Shown here piece after piece: positions 33,247 to 43,120 of a stretch of 64,000 bases of DNA (the first letter of the stretch is position 1; each line of letters begins with the position of its first letter). Location of the stretch: positions 930,001-994,000 of the forward strand of contig JBCAML010000017.1 in NCBI GenBank assembly GCA_038503075.1. Direction: 5' to 3'. The translations under genes and the position numbers were made by a program. Under the pieces are notes generated by a model. That model searched no databases. It saw nothing but the letters and a program-made list of their open reading frames with translations, and had not been told where the DNA came from. The stretch comes from Gyromitra esculenta (lineage: Eukaryota > Ascomycota > Pezizomycetes > Pezizales > Discinaceae).

Positions 33247-34336
33247 TTGACGAGTTTGGTGAGGAGTTCGAAGGCATGGCAATCTAGTTGATCATTGACC
33301 TGTTTTTGGGGTATGACCAGCTAGAGCTGGCGGAGGAGAGTCGGGATATGACCACTATTCAGACACCTCTGGGGTTGCTGCTCTATACACGGCTAGTGCA
33401 CGGTGTCACCAGCTCCGTTCAGGCTTTCCAAAGGATCAACTCTAAAGCCCAGCACAACAACATTCCGGAGCGCTGTAGGGTCTTTCTTGACAACGTCGGC
33501 ATAAAAGGCCCTACCACATTGTATAATGACCAAGAAGCCAGCCCTGGGATCCGGAGGTTTAGACAAGAGCATATAGTTAACCTGGTCCTTGTCCTGGCAG
33601 ACTACGGGCGGGCAGGCACTATGGTGGTAGGGTTGAAGTCTTCTTGGTGCAAACCAGGCATCAAGATAGTGGGGTTTGTCTGCACGGAAGAAGGCTGCTT
33701 GCCTGACTTGAAGGAGGTGGAAAAGATTGTCCTATGGCCTGCCTGCGAATTAGTGACCGAAGTTAGGGCGTAGCTAGGGGTGGTTTCACGGATAGAAACA
33801 GGTAATGGGTCAAGGCTATTGTGTTGGTTTCGGTTAACAAATATAATGTCTTTGTTGTTCGGTTGTTGTTCGGTTACGGGTTTTCATATATCAAAAGCAG
33901 GGTATTTAAGGGATGGGTTTTTGGTGGTTTTGTATCTTCTTCTTTCCTTAAGCAACGTTCTTGTTCAACTTCTACCATATTGTTTTAATACTACTTCGAT
34001 TCTACCTCAGAATCCTCGCTGTCGCTGATTCAACCCTGCTGCACTTATCTCGCCTTGAGATAGAACCCAACTGTAGAACCTGTAGAAACCTTGCACTCCT
34101 TGAATGTGTTAGTGCCTCGTTTAAGTAACACTGCTCACCTTCAGGAATACTGAAGGGCTTAACGAGGGACTGAACTGTGAGAGGTGGTCACCTACTATAG
34201 GATATGGATAGAGGGCTTTGCTCTCCTGGCGGCACCCCTGCTCCTGTTGCAACAGAAAGTGTAGAGTTCAGTTGGGGGGGGGATCAGGAGGAGGCTATGG
34301 GGGCGATCGAGAAGGCTTTCACTTCAGCCCCTTCTA
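33247..34336 (+). pseudogene. Ty3/Gypsy reverse transcriptase relic, different lineage
   Basis: Plus-strand relic reading DLFLGYDQLELAEESRDMTT, IQTPLGLLLYTRLVHGVTSS, RCRVFLDNVGIKG, then KIVLWPACELVTEVRA. After the nested LTR (33,784-34,182) it continues as VVTYYRIWIEGFALLAAP and FSWGGDQEEAMGAIEKAF. The active site FLDD has become FLDN, and stops interrupt it. It differs clearly from the chromodomain Gypsy elements in this window (YLDDILIYS). It is cut at 34,336 by repeat B. Confidence 0.85.
33784..34182 (+). repeat. solo LTR, family A, inside a Gypsy RT relic
   Basis: 399 bp, TTTCACGGAT...GAACTGTGAGA, exact GGTGG duplication (33779-33783, 34183-34187). Removing LTR and one duplication restores a continuous reading across the insertion. 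Confidence 0.93.
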
Positions 34337-35366
34337 ACGGTACTACCATTAGTTACATGTCATGAGCAGTATTATCTTAGTTGTGTGCAGTCATTGAACT
34401 TAGTAGACAGCTGGAGCCTGGCACTGCAGGGTAACAGCTGGGAGCCAGTTACCCTACCTTGCAGGGTAATCACAATGGCCCAGTTACCCTACTTTAGTTG
34501 GAGAAGTGGAGTATGGCATGGGGTCGCTCCCATCTCACGGTTGGGTCCCTCGTTAAGCCCTTCAGTAACACTGAAGGTGAGCAGTGCTACTTAAACGAGG
34601 TACCAACACGTTTCGAAGAGTGCAGTGTTTCTATACATTCCACATGGGGTTTTATCTCCAGGCAAGTTAAGTGCAGCGTGATTCTCGACAGCGACAGCGA
34701 GGGTTCTGAGGTAGAACCGAGATAGTATTCTAGCAATACAATAGATGGTAAACAAGAACGTAGCTTAAGGAAAGGAAGAAGAAGAACAACAAGAACGACC
34801 GAAATACATCGCTTAAATCCCCTGCTTTCCTTCTGATAGCTCTTAACCGAAAGATACTGAACAACAAAGACATTATTTCCTAAACCCTATAACCCATTGC
34901 AACCCTTTACTGAACCCTAACCCATCTCTTGACTTCATCCGTGAAATCCCATGTGCCACACCACCACCCCATGACATATATGACCCACAAGGTAACACCA
35001 GGAGGGGTTCCGCTGACAGGCAACCACTACCGGTGCAAGACTTAGATAGTGCAGACTCTTTTCCATAGGCCAAGAACTCTAGGTATGTGACAAGCTGATG
35101 ATAACATTGCAGACACTCATGGCAGTTTGATTGGATAGCGTTTGGGGTTACCCCTCAGCAAGAACCACTGATGTAGCGGGCGCACAGCGCCTGGCGCAGG
35201 CGATCCAGTACAAGCCAACACATGTAGAGGGCTCACAAGAAGTCCCCAGACAGTTTAATCGGGTGGCTACAAGCCCCACTGCGACAGCATAGCCATCCTG
35301 ATCCATATTATTGGAGAAGGGGGGACATGGGCTAAAAAAGCGTGTCCCGGAGGGTAAAAGTAACCC
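34337..35366 (-). mobile_element. repeat B copy 2 (611 bp plus nested LTR)
   Basis: The inverted counterpart of 14,976-15,586, flanked by TA (34335-34336 and 35367-35368). Total length 1030 minus the 414-bp LTR and 5-bp duplication gives 611 bp, identical to copy 1. It interrupts the Gypsy RT relic. Confidence 0.75.
34533..34946 (-). repeat. solo LTR, family A, inside repeat B
   Basis: 414 bp, TCTCACGG...CATCCGTGAAA on the plus strand, exact TCCCA duplication (34528-34532, 34947-34951). Confidence 0.93.
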
Positions 35367-35368
35367 TA

Positions 35369-35615
35369 AGAATAGAGTCATATAATACCTGAAGGAAAGA
35401 GATGAATCATAGAATAACCAAAATGGGATGATTATAGTCCTCCAGCAGCCCGAATCCTTCTCCCATAATCCCCCACCCCTCCCACAGAAAAAACAAAGCA
35501 GAACAATCTAAGAATAGTAAAATAAAACCCAAACCCAAGACAAAAGAAAACCAAAGAATAGATATAAACAAATAGAGACGGAAGAAGAAAGCCCCCAGCC
35601 GAATACCATCCATAT
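35369..35615. other. A-rich spacer downstream of accessory gene U1
   Basis: No gene or known repeat seen. Probably the 3' flank of the minus-strand gene ending at 35,616. Confidence 0.35.
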
Positions 35616-37460
35616 CTAACCTCCCCAAGCATGACCACAACCATGATCACGAGCAACACCTCTTCCTCCACGTGCAGCACCACCAGCAGGCGGCGCCACC
35701 ACTGCTGCTGCTCGACGACGAGCTGCCCAAGCCAAAAGCAACCTGACCCTACGCGCCGCAGGAGTTTCCGGGCGATTCAAGCCCACAGGACCAAAGGGGA
35801 TGGGATTCGGCGGAATAGCTCCTCCGGCAGCAGCAGCAGCAGCAGTGGCCTGAGGGCCGGCAGCCCAAGCATTATCAGAAGCCTGCTGATTATTTGCTTT
35901 AACCACAGCCTGCCGGGTAGGGGTAATTCCCGGATACCACCCTTCTTCGTCCTCACAAAGGACGTTTTCCGGCCCATATTTGCCGCAGGCAATAACCTCA
36001 TAGCGTCTAAGCACAGCTTGCTGGTGGTCCCTCCTGGCACAAATCTTATCCATCCTCCTCTCAATACCATCCCTGGTCTTGGGCATACACTTCCTCCAGG
36101 TTGCATGGTCCCTTCCATGGCTATCATCCTCCGAATCTGACGCAGGATCCAAGATATCGAATGGTGGACGATATTCTACCTCTAGCAGGTGAGGACGACC
36201 GCTGGGAGGCGGCGTATTTGGTCTGCTATCCGTCTCCTCACGGTATAGCGCAACAATAGAGGTAATGGGAACGGTGCTGCTGATAGCCAACCAGCCCTGG
36301 ACCTGCTGGTCGTCAAATAGCTCTGTGATATCAATACCGGCAGGTCTGCCGTCAGCAGCTCCAGGTGAAGGACTAGCTAAACTGCCGTATAACCTCCTTA
36401 TGGATCTTCCTGATGGCAGGGCACGCACTGCAATAGCATACAGTGAGACAAGGGTGGGATTATCGACATATCCAACATATACCCGTTCGTAGCGTGTTTC
36501 CAAGCATATGGCACATGAGGAGCTGCGAGTGGTCCAGCTGGGGCTTGGGCCGTTGGGTCTATGGTAATGAATCATACTGCCTTTGGAGGGAAAGCCAGAG
36601 GTGCCGTCAGACCAGCTGCAGCGACAGGAGCTGCTACAGCTACCGAAGAGGTTTCACGGATAGAATCGGGTAATGGGTCAGGATAATTGTGGGTAGTTAC
36701 GATGGGTTCTTTTTGAGTACAATGGCTTTGTTGTTCGGTTACGTTTCGGTTGTTAGATGATCGCTTGTGTTACGAAGAAAAGCGGGGTATTTAAACGGAG
36801 GATTTTGGTCGTTCGTGTTCTTTTCTTCTCTTTTCCTTAAGCAACGTTCTCGTTTACCTTCTCCTGTACTTGTCGGAATACTATCTGGATTCTATCTCAG
36901 AATCTTCGCTGTCGCTGTCCACCTCGCTGCACTTATCTCGCCTTGAGATAGACCCGTCGTAGAACCTGTAGAAACGTTGCACTCTTTGAACGCGTTGATA
37001 CCTCATTAAGTAGCACTGCTCACTTTCAGGGATACTGAAGGGCTTAGCGAGGGACTCAACCGTGAGAAGAGGGACCAGCAACATCTAAGATAGAAACAAT
37101 ATTAGTATATGGACAGACGAATGCCGTCCTAGATTATTACTTACTGATATCTTCTCTCAAATCATCGCCAAGGGCCTTCAATCCTTCCCTAACCTTCTTC
37201 ATACAATCCTGGACCATAGACTCCAGGGCAGTGTGTAAATTCTTGTGTGGATTATTCCGTGTATTATGCATAGCTTGGTATTTTGGCAGCTGAGAGGTGA
37301 GATTCGGATGCTGCATGGTGTAATCCAGCAGCTCTTGGTATCTGGAGTTTTTGGTATAGAAAACCCTATTTGCAGTAGCCCAGACACTGACATACTTCCG
37401 AACGGCAGCGCACTGTATGTCTTCGAGCGAGAGGTGGACCTTCCACTCAGAAGTCTTCAT
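35616..37460 (-). pseudogene. Plavaka-linked accessory gene U, copy 1 (LTR-interrupted)
   Basis: Unknown family. Exon 1 (37460-37145) encodes a helical N-terminus (HLSLEDIQCAAVRKYVSVWA, LTSQLPKYQAMHN, KVREGLKALGDDL). A well-formed 60-bp intron (37144-37085; GTAAGT, TACTAAT, TTAG) follows, phase 1. Exon 2 (VAGPSSVAVAAPVAAAGLTA) is cut by a solo LTR at 36,652-37,067. It then continues after one TGA (near 36,571) and one apparent shift (about 36,495) into a long frame with ERVYVGYVDNPTLVSLYA, ITELFDDQQVQGWLAI, DILDPASDSEDDS, EEGWYPGITPTRQAVV and an Ala-rich then Arg-rich end. It shows the same motif order as copy 2 at 26,903-28,492. It starts 804 bp from the divergent Plavaka start at 38,264. 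Confidence 0.62.
36652..37067 (+). repeat. solo LTR, family A, inside accessory gene U1
   Basis: 416 bp, TTTCACGGAT...CAACCGTGAGA, exact AGAGG duplication (36647-36651, 37068-37072). It has the TATA-like GGTATTTAAACG box and TTAAGCAACGTTC. Confidence 0.93.
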
Positions 37461-38263
37461 TATGAGGTTTTTAGGAGCTGTTTGCTAGTTTGATAAGGAC
37501 GAATTGCGGCAGATTATATGACAATGAGGACGATATGGTACTGCGAAGCGTACGTTTGATGCAATATAGGGAGCAGAGAATGGAGAATGGAGAGCGAATG
37601 GAGAGCAGAGAGTAGAATATATAGTAAAGTATTGATTCGAAGCGGTTCATGGGAGGCTAATGGGGGGTCAATAGATGCTGCTCTTATAGGAAGACAAACA
37701 TTTCAAGTTGATCAGTATGTGATGTATATCAAAGCACGCGGGGCTTCTGAAGCCTCAACATGAATAGATCGAACACACCTTAAATCAGACTATATCCGTC
37801 GCTTTTGATACAGACAAGAGAGCAGTACTTTTATTATACATAGCGTCTTTGTATGGTTTCCATGTTGATTAGGCTAGAACTGAGCTCTCATTGTCCTTCA
37901 AAATCCGAGTGAGATCGCGTGAATTGGTGTGCCAGACATCATGCCAAGACGGATATTACCATGCCGTATCCCATCCTTAGCATGTCTCAGCTTCTCCCCA
38001 ACCTCCTCTGTTTCGCCTGATTTCAGCCCGCTTGATTGTTTTAGGCTTATTGCACCAAGCGATAAAGTCATGTTTCGCCTCATTCAGCTTGAAACACTCT
38101 AGCACCAAACTAATAACAAGGTTAAGCCTTTTTCCTGGCCCTGAATGCCAAGCATAGCTCGAAATAGAAATTCACCATGATATTCTTCACAGCCTAAACA
38201 AAAACTTCCTCGCAGCCATGGCAAGGCTTTTTTCAGACATGTCGCATCCCTTTTAAACCAAAT
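37461..38263. other. intergenic region between divergent U1 and Plavaka starts
   Basis: No gene recognised. It corresponds in position to 28,493-29,398 in the other Plavaka copy. Short repeats of 'ggagagcgaatggagagcagag' lie near 37,570-37,610. Confidence 0.45.
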
Positions 38264-38725
38264 ATGCCCTCAGCTTGCCCCCATTGCCGTTTGCAGTTCA
38301 AGTATGGGGGAGCTCTTTGAAACCACCTCGCGAATATGCATCCAAAACTCATACAGCCTGCATCCCAATAGATATCTGACGAAAAGGATCATTCTGACGA
38401 CGAAATTCCGCTGCTCTGTATCGATCCTCCGCTTGATCTTCTGGATAGTGACTCGGACTATGAAAGTCTATCAGAGCTCTGGGCAGAGGATGAAGAAGAG
38501 GAGGACGAGAACGAGGAAGTGGATAGCCATACTTTCCCTGGTGCAGGGGATCCTATTGGGGACATAGAGAGGTCGGTATACGAAGAATCGCAGCCATGGT
38601 TACCTTTTGATAGTGAGAAGGACTATAAACTTGCTTGCTCGTTTATCTAAAGCGGGACTCCAAAAGAACAAATCAATTGATTCTTCGCCGACAGGCTTGA
38701 GAGCAATAGCTCCATCACTTCTAGC
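38264..38725 (+). pseudogene. Plavaka transposase 5' end (copy 2), truncated
   Basis: From ATG 38264 the frame reads a C2H2 finger (CPHCRLQFKYGGAL, stop, NHLANMHP). An acidic linker follows (WAEDEEEEDENEEVD), then the Plavaka signature HTFPGAGDP, QPWLPFDSEKDYKLACSFI and SGTPKEQIN. Four in-frame stops occur: TGA 38,318 region, TAG, TAA and TGA. At least two or three are explained by C-to-T change (CGA to TGA, CAG to TAG). The Gypsy LTR at 38,726 cuts the gene off. The rest is not found on the far side. Confidence 0.8.
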
Positions 38726-39135
38726 TCTCAAGGAGTGAGATTCTAGTCAAGCTCTCAGGTATCCCCCGAGATAAGCAGTGCTACTTGAACGAGAAACAAA
38801 CAATGAAAGTGTATACGAAGATTCTACAGGCTCTACCAGTGGTTCAAGTTGTGATGACTTGAAGGCGGCGACAGTGAAGGATTACGAGATGTAATTGAAG
38901 GTTGTATTGTAAGATACAATGAGTGAACAATAGAAGATGTTGCTTAAAGAAAGTAGAAGAAAAAGTACAACAAGAGGGGACAACCCTTCGCTTATATACT
39001 CATATTCCATCTCTTTGATGACAAACGTACGACTCATTATAACCGAAACCAAAAGAAACCTAACGAACAACAACGTAACACAACGACCATATATCCTCGC
39101 ATCAAACTAACCAATGACAACATCCATCCATGAAA
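38726..39135 (-). repeat. 3' LTR of a truncated Gypsy element, family B
   Basis: 410 bp, TCTCAAGG...CATCCATGAAA on the plus strand. It directly abuts Gypsy 3' coding sequence; the purine-rich GAGGGAGGG tract lies just inside (39,138-39,150, minus strand), as expected for the 3' LTR. The matching 5' LTR is missing. Confidence 0.9.
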
Positions 39136-39182
39136 GTAGCCCTCCCTCATAGCCGTGAGCTCCTGCGAACACTAATTATACC

Positions 39183-40760
39183 TTCCTTTGGTTTGTCGGG
39201 TTATTTCTCATGAAAAATATCTACTGCCTCAGTTGCTTCGTGATACTCGGCGGGTTCCCAAGTAGGTAGCGCATAACCAGTCCATTCCACTAGATATTGG
39301 AGTTTTCCCTGGCGGAAATGAGAGTCGAGAACACTTTCGACCATGTATTCTTCATGATCATTAACCTGGACGGGTGTAACGGGGGTAGTCCTACTGCTCT
39401 GTAGTGGGAATGGGTATAGGAATACGGCCGTTGCAAATACTAAATCAGGTTGAGATGTTTTAAGAGTATTTTCGTGCAAGGTACTCAATAATCTTAAGGG
39501 CTCTACTCCGTAGTATTCTGCCTGATGAGACTGGGAAGAAGAGCAACAGGTGGCGGGGTCATGCACTATATTTATAGTGCTGCTGACTCACCGTCCTCTT
39601 TCTGTTCTACTCTGCTGGGGGCCCGTCGAGACCCTGAGAACATGCCAAGATATTGCGAGCGGGGCACCTCAGGATTCAGCTAATGATCACTTCGGCGCTC
39701 TCCGACACTCCTCGGTTGTTCTGTCCAGTTAGACCTTCTTGATCCGCCAGCTGCATGCCATGCCTATGCTGGATGTAGGAATCGGTGCTGATCAGTCTAC
39801 TTTTGCATGTGAGGTGTCCTGCACTTAATAGATTCCCTATTGCCGCACCAGTGGCTCTGGGCCGCTAGTATGTGCATAGATGAATTGGAAACGCCACCAC
39901 AGGAGCTTCCTGTGTTTGGTATCACCGGGGATATATCATTGGCTCGTCAGCTAATGTTATTCTCGCTGGTTCCACTCCATCGGAACAGCAGGGTAGCAGG
40001 TATCCTCTAACATGTGGTAGCTACACCACTCATGCTGATCCTTACTACCTCTCTGCTTGCCCGGTGCTATTATGCTTCACTGCAGGTAACGGTATTGTAG
40101 ATCCGTTACAACGGGTGGTGGAGGTGCAATTATTTGGCCAGGGAGGGGGTCGGCAGGGGCTGCTTTTATCAGCGAGACATGAAATACTGGATGGTACTTC
40201 ATCGAAATTGGCAGTTCGATCTCGTAGGCGTGGGCGGAAATAACGCGCTTGATGGGGAATGGGCCACTCCACTTCCTGTCCAGCTTCCTTGAGTTTCGTG
40301 TCATTCTCATATTCTTCATTGACATGAACACTTCATCTTTTTCTTTGAACGACAGGGCAGGGGTGCGATGTCAATAAGTACTTGACTCAAAGATATCTTG
40401 AGCTGTCCTCATCTATACTCGGAGGAAGTCCCTGAGTTCTTCCATCTTGGAAAAGAAGTTATTAGCATCGAGGGTCTGGGGGGAGCGGTCATTGGGGATG
40501 ATAGAGGTGTCGAAACAGGGATGTTAGCCATAGTTTGCGAAGAAGGGCGAGGCTTTCGTACTAGCGGATTCCTGATTATTCGCGGTGAACTCGGCAATAG
40601 GTAACCATTTTGACCAATCATCCTGCTGGTAGGAGACATAGCAACGAAGATATTGCTCCATCACAGCATTAAGGTGTTCTGTTTGGCCGTCGGTTTCTGG
40701 GTGGAAAGAGGTTGATATACGGGCTGCAATATTTAGTTGTGAGCAGAGGTGTTTCCAGAA
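39183..40760 (-). pseudogene. Gypsy integrase C-terminus and chromodomain relic
   Basis: The 3' end of a pol gene closely related to the complete element. 40,760-40,111 has the last part of the integrase core (HPETDGQTE region, about 40,700), RNSRKLDRKWSGPFPIKRVI and MKYHPVFHVSLIKA. 39,374-39,201 has the chromodomain (NDHEEYMVESVLD, LQYLVEWTGYALPTWEPAEY). It is split by repeat C copy 4 and frameshifted. It ends abruptly at 40,760 against the Helitron end. Confidence 0.88.
39375..40110 (+). repeat. repeat C copy 4 with 5-bp duplication, probable solo LTR
   Basis: 736 bp, TGTAACGG...CCGTTACA, flanked by ACGGG on both sides (39370-39374, 40111-40115). The host Gypsy sequence is continuous once it is removed. 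This copy defines the ends and the 5-bp duplication of the family, which with TG...CA ends fits an LTR. Confidence 0.85.
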
Positions 40761-40766
40761 TTAAAC

Positions 40767-41762
40767 ATTACAAAAATTGAGTAGGTGTGTTGATCCTACT
40801 GTTTAATATAAAGCTAAACCAGATTAGACACTTTTTGCCAGATTTGGAAGCACATCAATTTTCTTGATATTTAGATTTTATATATGGTATCGCTATATGT
40901 ATCAAAACACATGTTATTGTTATAATTACTTTTATAAGGTATCTTGAATGGTACATCATCCAACTAGTTTGCTTTAGAAATATTCAAATTCACTTTTGAA
41001 CCTTTTCCCTTCGTGTTTTTTCTTCGAGCCAATCCTAACATAAAATTTTAGTGTTTTTGTCTTCTCACTTCAATACTTCAACGCTAATTATTGCTCGATT
41101 CACCACTCTCAACAACATTCAAAAACCCTAACCCTTTGTGATGTCATTCCCCAAACCTTCACAAATATCATTCGTATGCTTGGATACACAATGATACTAA
41201 ACATTAGATTGTGTTGCTTTTTCAACCTACGTCACCTACAACTTTCTTGTTTTATGAATAGCATTGGACATCGTACATTTTGCACCAGATCGCTTCTTAT
41301 TCTTTCTTTTTGCTCTGAATCAGCTGATTCACCTCATTCTTAGTTTGAGCTATCAACTCTCACCATGTGCCTTTCCGCATTCAATTTCCTATTTTAGCTC
41401 GTGGCAAGTTATTTTCTGCTCGATTAAACCATTTTGGTATGTAGTACGTGTGATCTTAGAGCGGTTGTTAAGCTCAATTGCACAGACTTCTTTGATATCT
41501 GTACAGAATCGGCATAATTTTTGGTTTCTCTTGATTTCGCTTATTGCTTCTCTTTTGGTGTGTATGTTATAATTAGTTCCTATGTTATAGCTTTGGACAT
41601 GACATGTTAAATACCCCATGATTCCCACCTGGGTTTTCATTCTCCGCTTTCTTCTTCTTCTTTCAAACATTCGGGGTTCACTTCAGTCACCCTTACCTTT
41701 ACCAACTCACACTTTTGGATGAACATTTTTCACACAGTATCAATTGTAAGTATTATTTCCAC
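40767..41762 (+). other. Helitron 5' non-coding region
   Basis: About 1 kb of AT-rich sequence with no supported gene, between the terminal hairpins and the accessory gene. It probably holds the Helitron promoter. Confidence 0.5.
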
Positions 41763-43010
41763 ATGCCTATTTATTATTCTTTCGTTGGCAGAATCTCCTC
41801 AATTTCTGGTGTGGGTGGATTCAAATCGGCAAAAGTCCTTCATCATGATGCAGATGGTGCATCCCGTGAGGTGTCTGTGAAGTACTACCAAAACACCGAC
41901 AACACTCTCTATCCTGATCGAGTATACCTATTTTATGGCACTGTTATCTTTTTCGCTGGAAACACTCCAAAGGTTGGCTACCATCTATCATCCTTTTGTA
42001 TGCCTCATACTTTTTGATTATGCTAATAACACAAGTAGTACTCATTGATCCGTAATGTCGAGCTTATGAACAACGCACCTGCAGACAAATTTATTTCCAA
42101 TGATCCCTTCTGTACATCAACTGTCACTATGCTCTCGGATCTTGAAGATATGCCCAATACAACGTATTCTCACTTTCAAGGTCAGATGTATCAGTATAAT
42201 AGTGAGGCTAAAGAAGATGTGCTGGTAATAGCTTAAATTATTCCACCCGTTAAAACAAATTTGACAAAGCTAATTTGAATCCTGTAGTGCGCTCTCACCT
42301 TTTTGATTGACACCAAAGTCCTATTGTTCGCAAAGTTGGTTAAATATTTGCATTCGGGGAAAGTACTGGATATAGCTTTCAGGTATATTTATGAGAGTGA
42401 TATAGATAGAGGTAAGATCACATCAATTACTCAACACCAATTTTTTAGCTCTCAATTTACTAAATATTTGACATTATAGCATATGGGATAACTCACGCTA
42501 TAAATTTCTCACGTGATGGTGTTCCCAAAGATGACAAAGCCTCCATATTCCAAACTCCGAAGTCCAAACGCAAGGTTTTATTGGGCCCAGTCAATACCTC
42601 GCCAAGTCCAATGAAGATAATTAAGCCAGATCCAGACAGTGGTCCTGCAACACCTACAAAATCGGGAGTGTCTTCAAGCACAATACCAGGATCGCCAGGT
42701 CAGTTTCGCATATAACAAGTATTGTGGATTTTAATACTCACTACTCCTATTTGTAGGGCCCATTCGAGCTAAGCTGAACTTTGGACGAGATGCTGATAGA
42801 AGCAATCTGTTCAAACGACCAGAAGCAAGAGCCAGTCGTACTCCTTTTCATAGTCCAGAGCGTTCCGATGATCAGCCATTACCTATGGAAACTATTGATA
42901 TGGTTGAGTCTTCTTCGGACGAGGATGAATTGTCTGCTGCAGTGTCCATCCAGTCTTCAAAGTCTAAACGTGGTGGTAAAGGACAAGGGAAAGGAAAGGA
43001 TAAAATGTAA
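41763..43010 (+). CDS. Helitron accessory protein, OB-fold-like (five exons)
   Basis: Exons 41763-41972, 42039-42224, 42288-42411, 42480-42698 and 42757-43010 join in frame to 330 residues. Introns are 58-68 bp; the first has a weak GTTGGC donor, the others are conventional. Residues 1-70 look like a beta-rich OB fold (FVGRISSISG, SREVSVKYYQN, DRVYLFYGTVIFFAG). A second similar stretch follows (HFQGQMYQYN, CALTFLIDTKVLLFAKLVKY). The last 150 residues are disordered, Ser/Pro-rich, with an acidic patch (ESSSDEDE) and a basic Gly/Lys tail. Fold and tail suggest a single-stranded DNA-binding partner of the Rep protein, as RPA-like genes are in plant Helitrons; this is inference. It ends 110 bp before the Rep gene, same strand. 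Confidence 0.62.
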
Positions 43011-43120
43011 CAATAGAAGGATTGGATACTGTATCTTTTTTTTATATTTTTTATATTTTCAATTTTGTCATGGTGGAATAATATGAGGGCTTTACTGATA
43101 GAGAAACTCAGTAAACCAAA

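Noticed and set aside
35407..35683. Hydrophobic frames (Phe/Leu-rich) on the minus strand
   Set aside because: A-rich spacer read in reverse; they overlap the end of gene U1 in another frame without support.
38304..38567. 87-residue frame at the Plavaka 5' end
   Set aside because: It is an alternate frame; the conserved Plavaka reading is in the frame starting at 38,264.
41264..41572. 102-residue hydrophobic frame upstream of the OB-fold-like gene
   Set aside because: AT-rich DNA gives such Leu/Phe/Ile frames by chance; no start context or continuation into the next exon was found.
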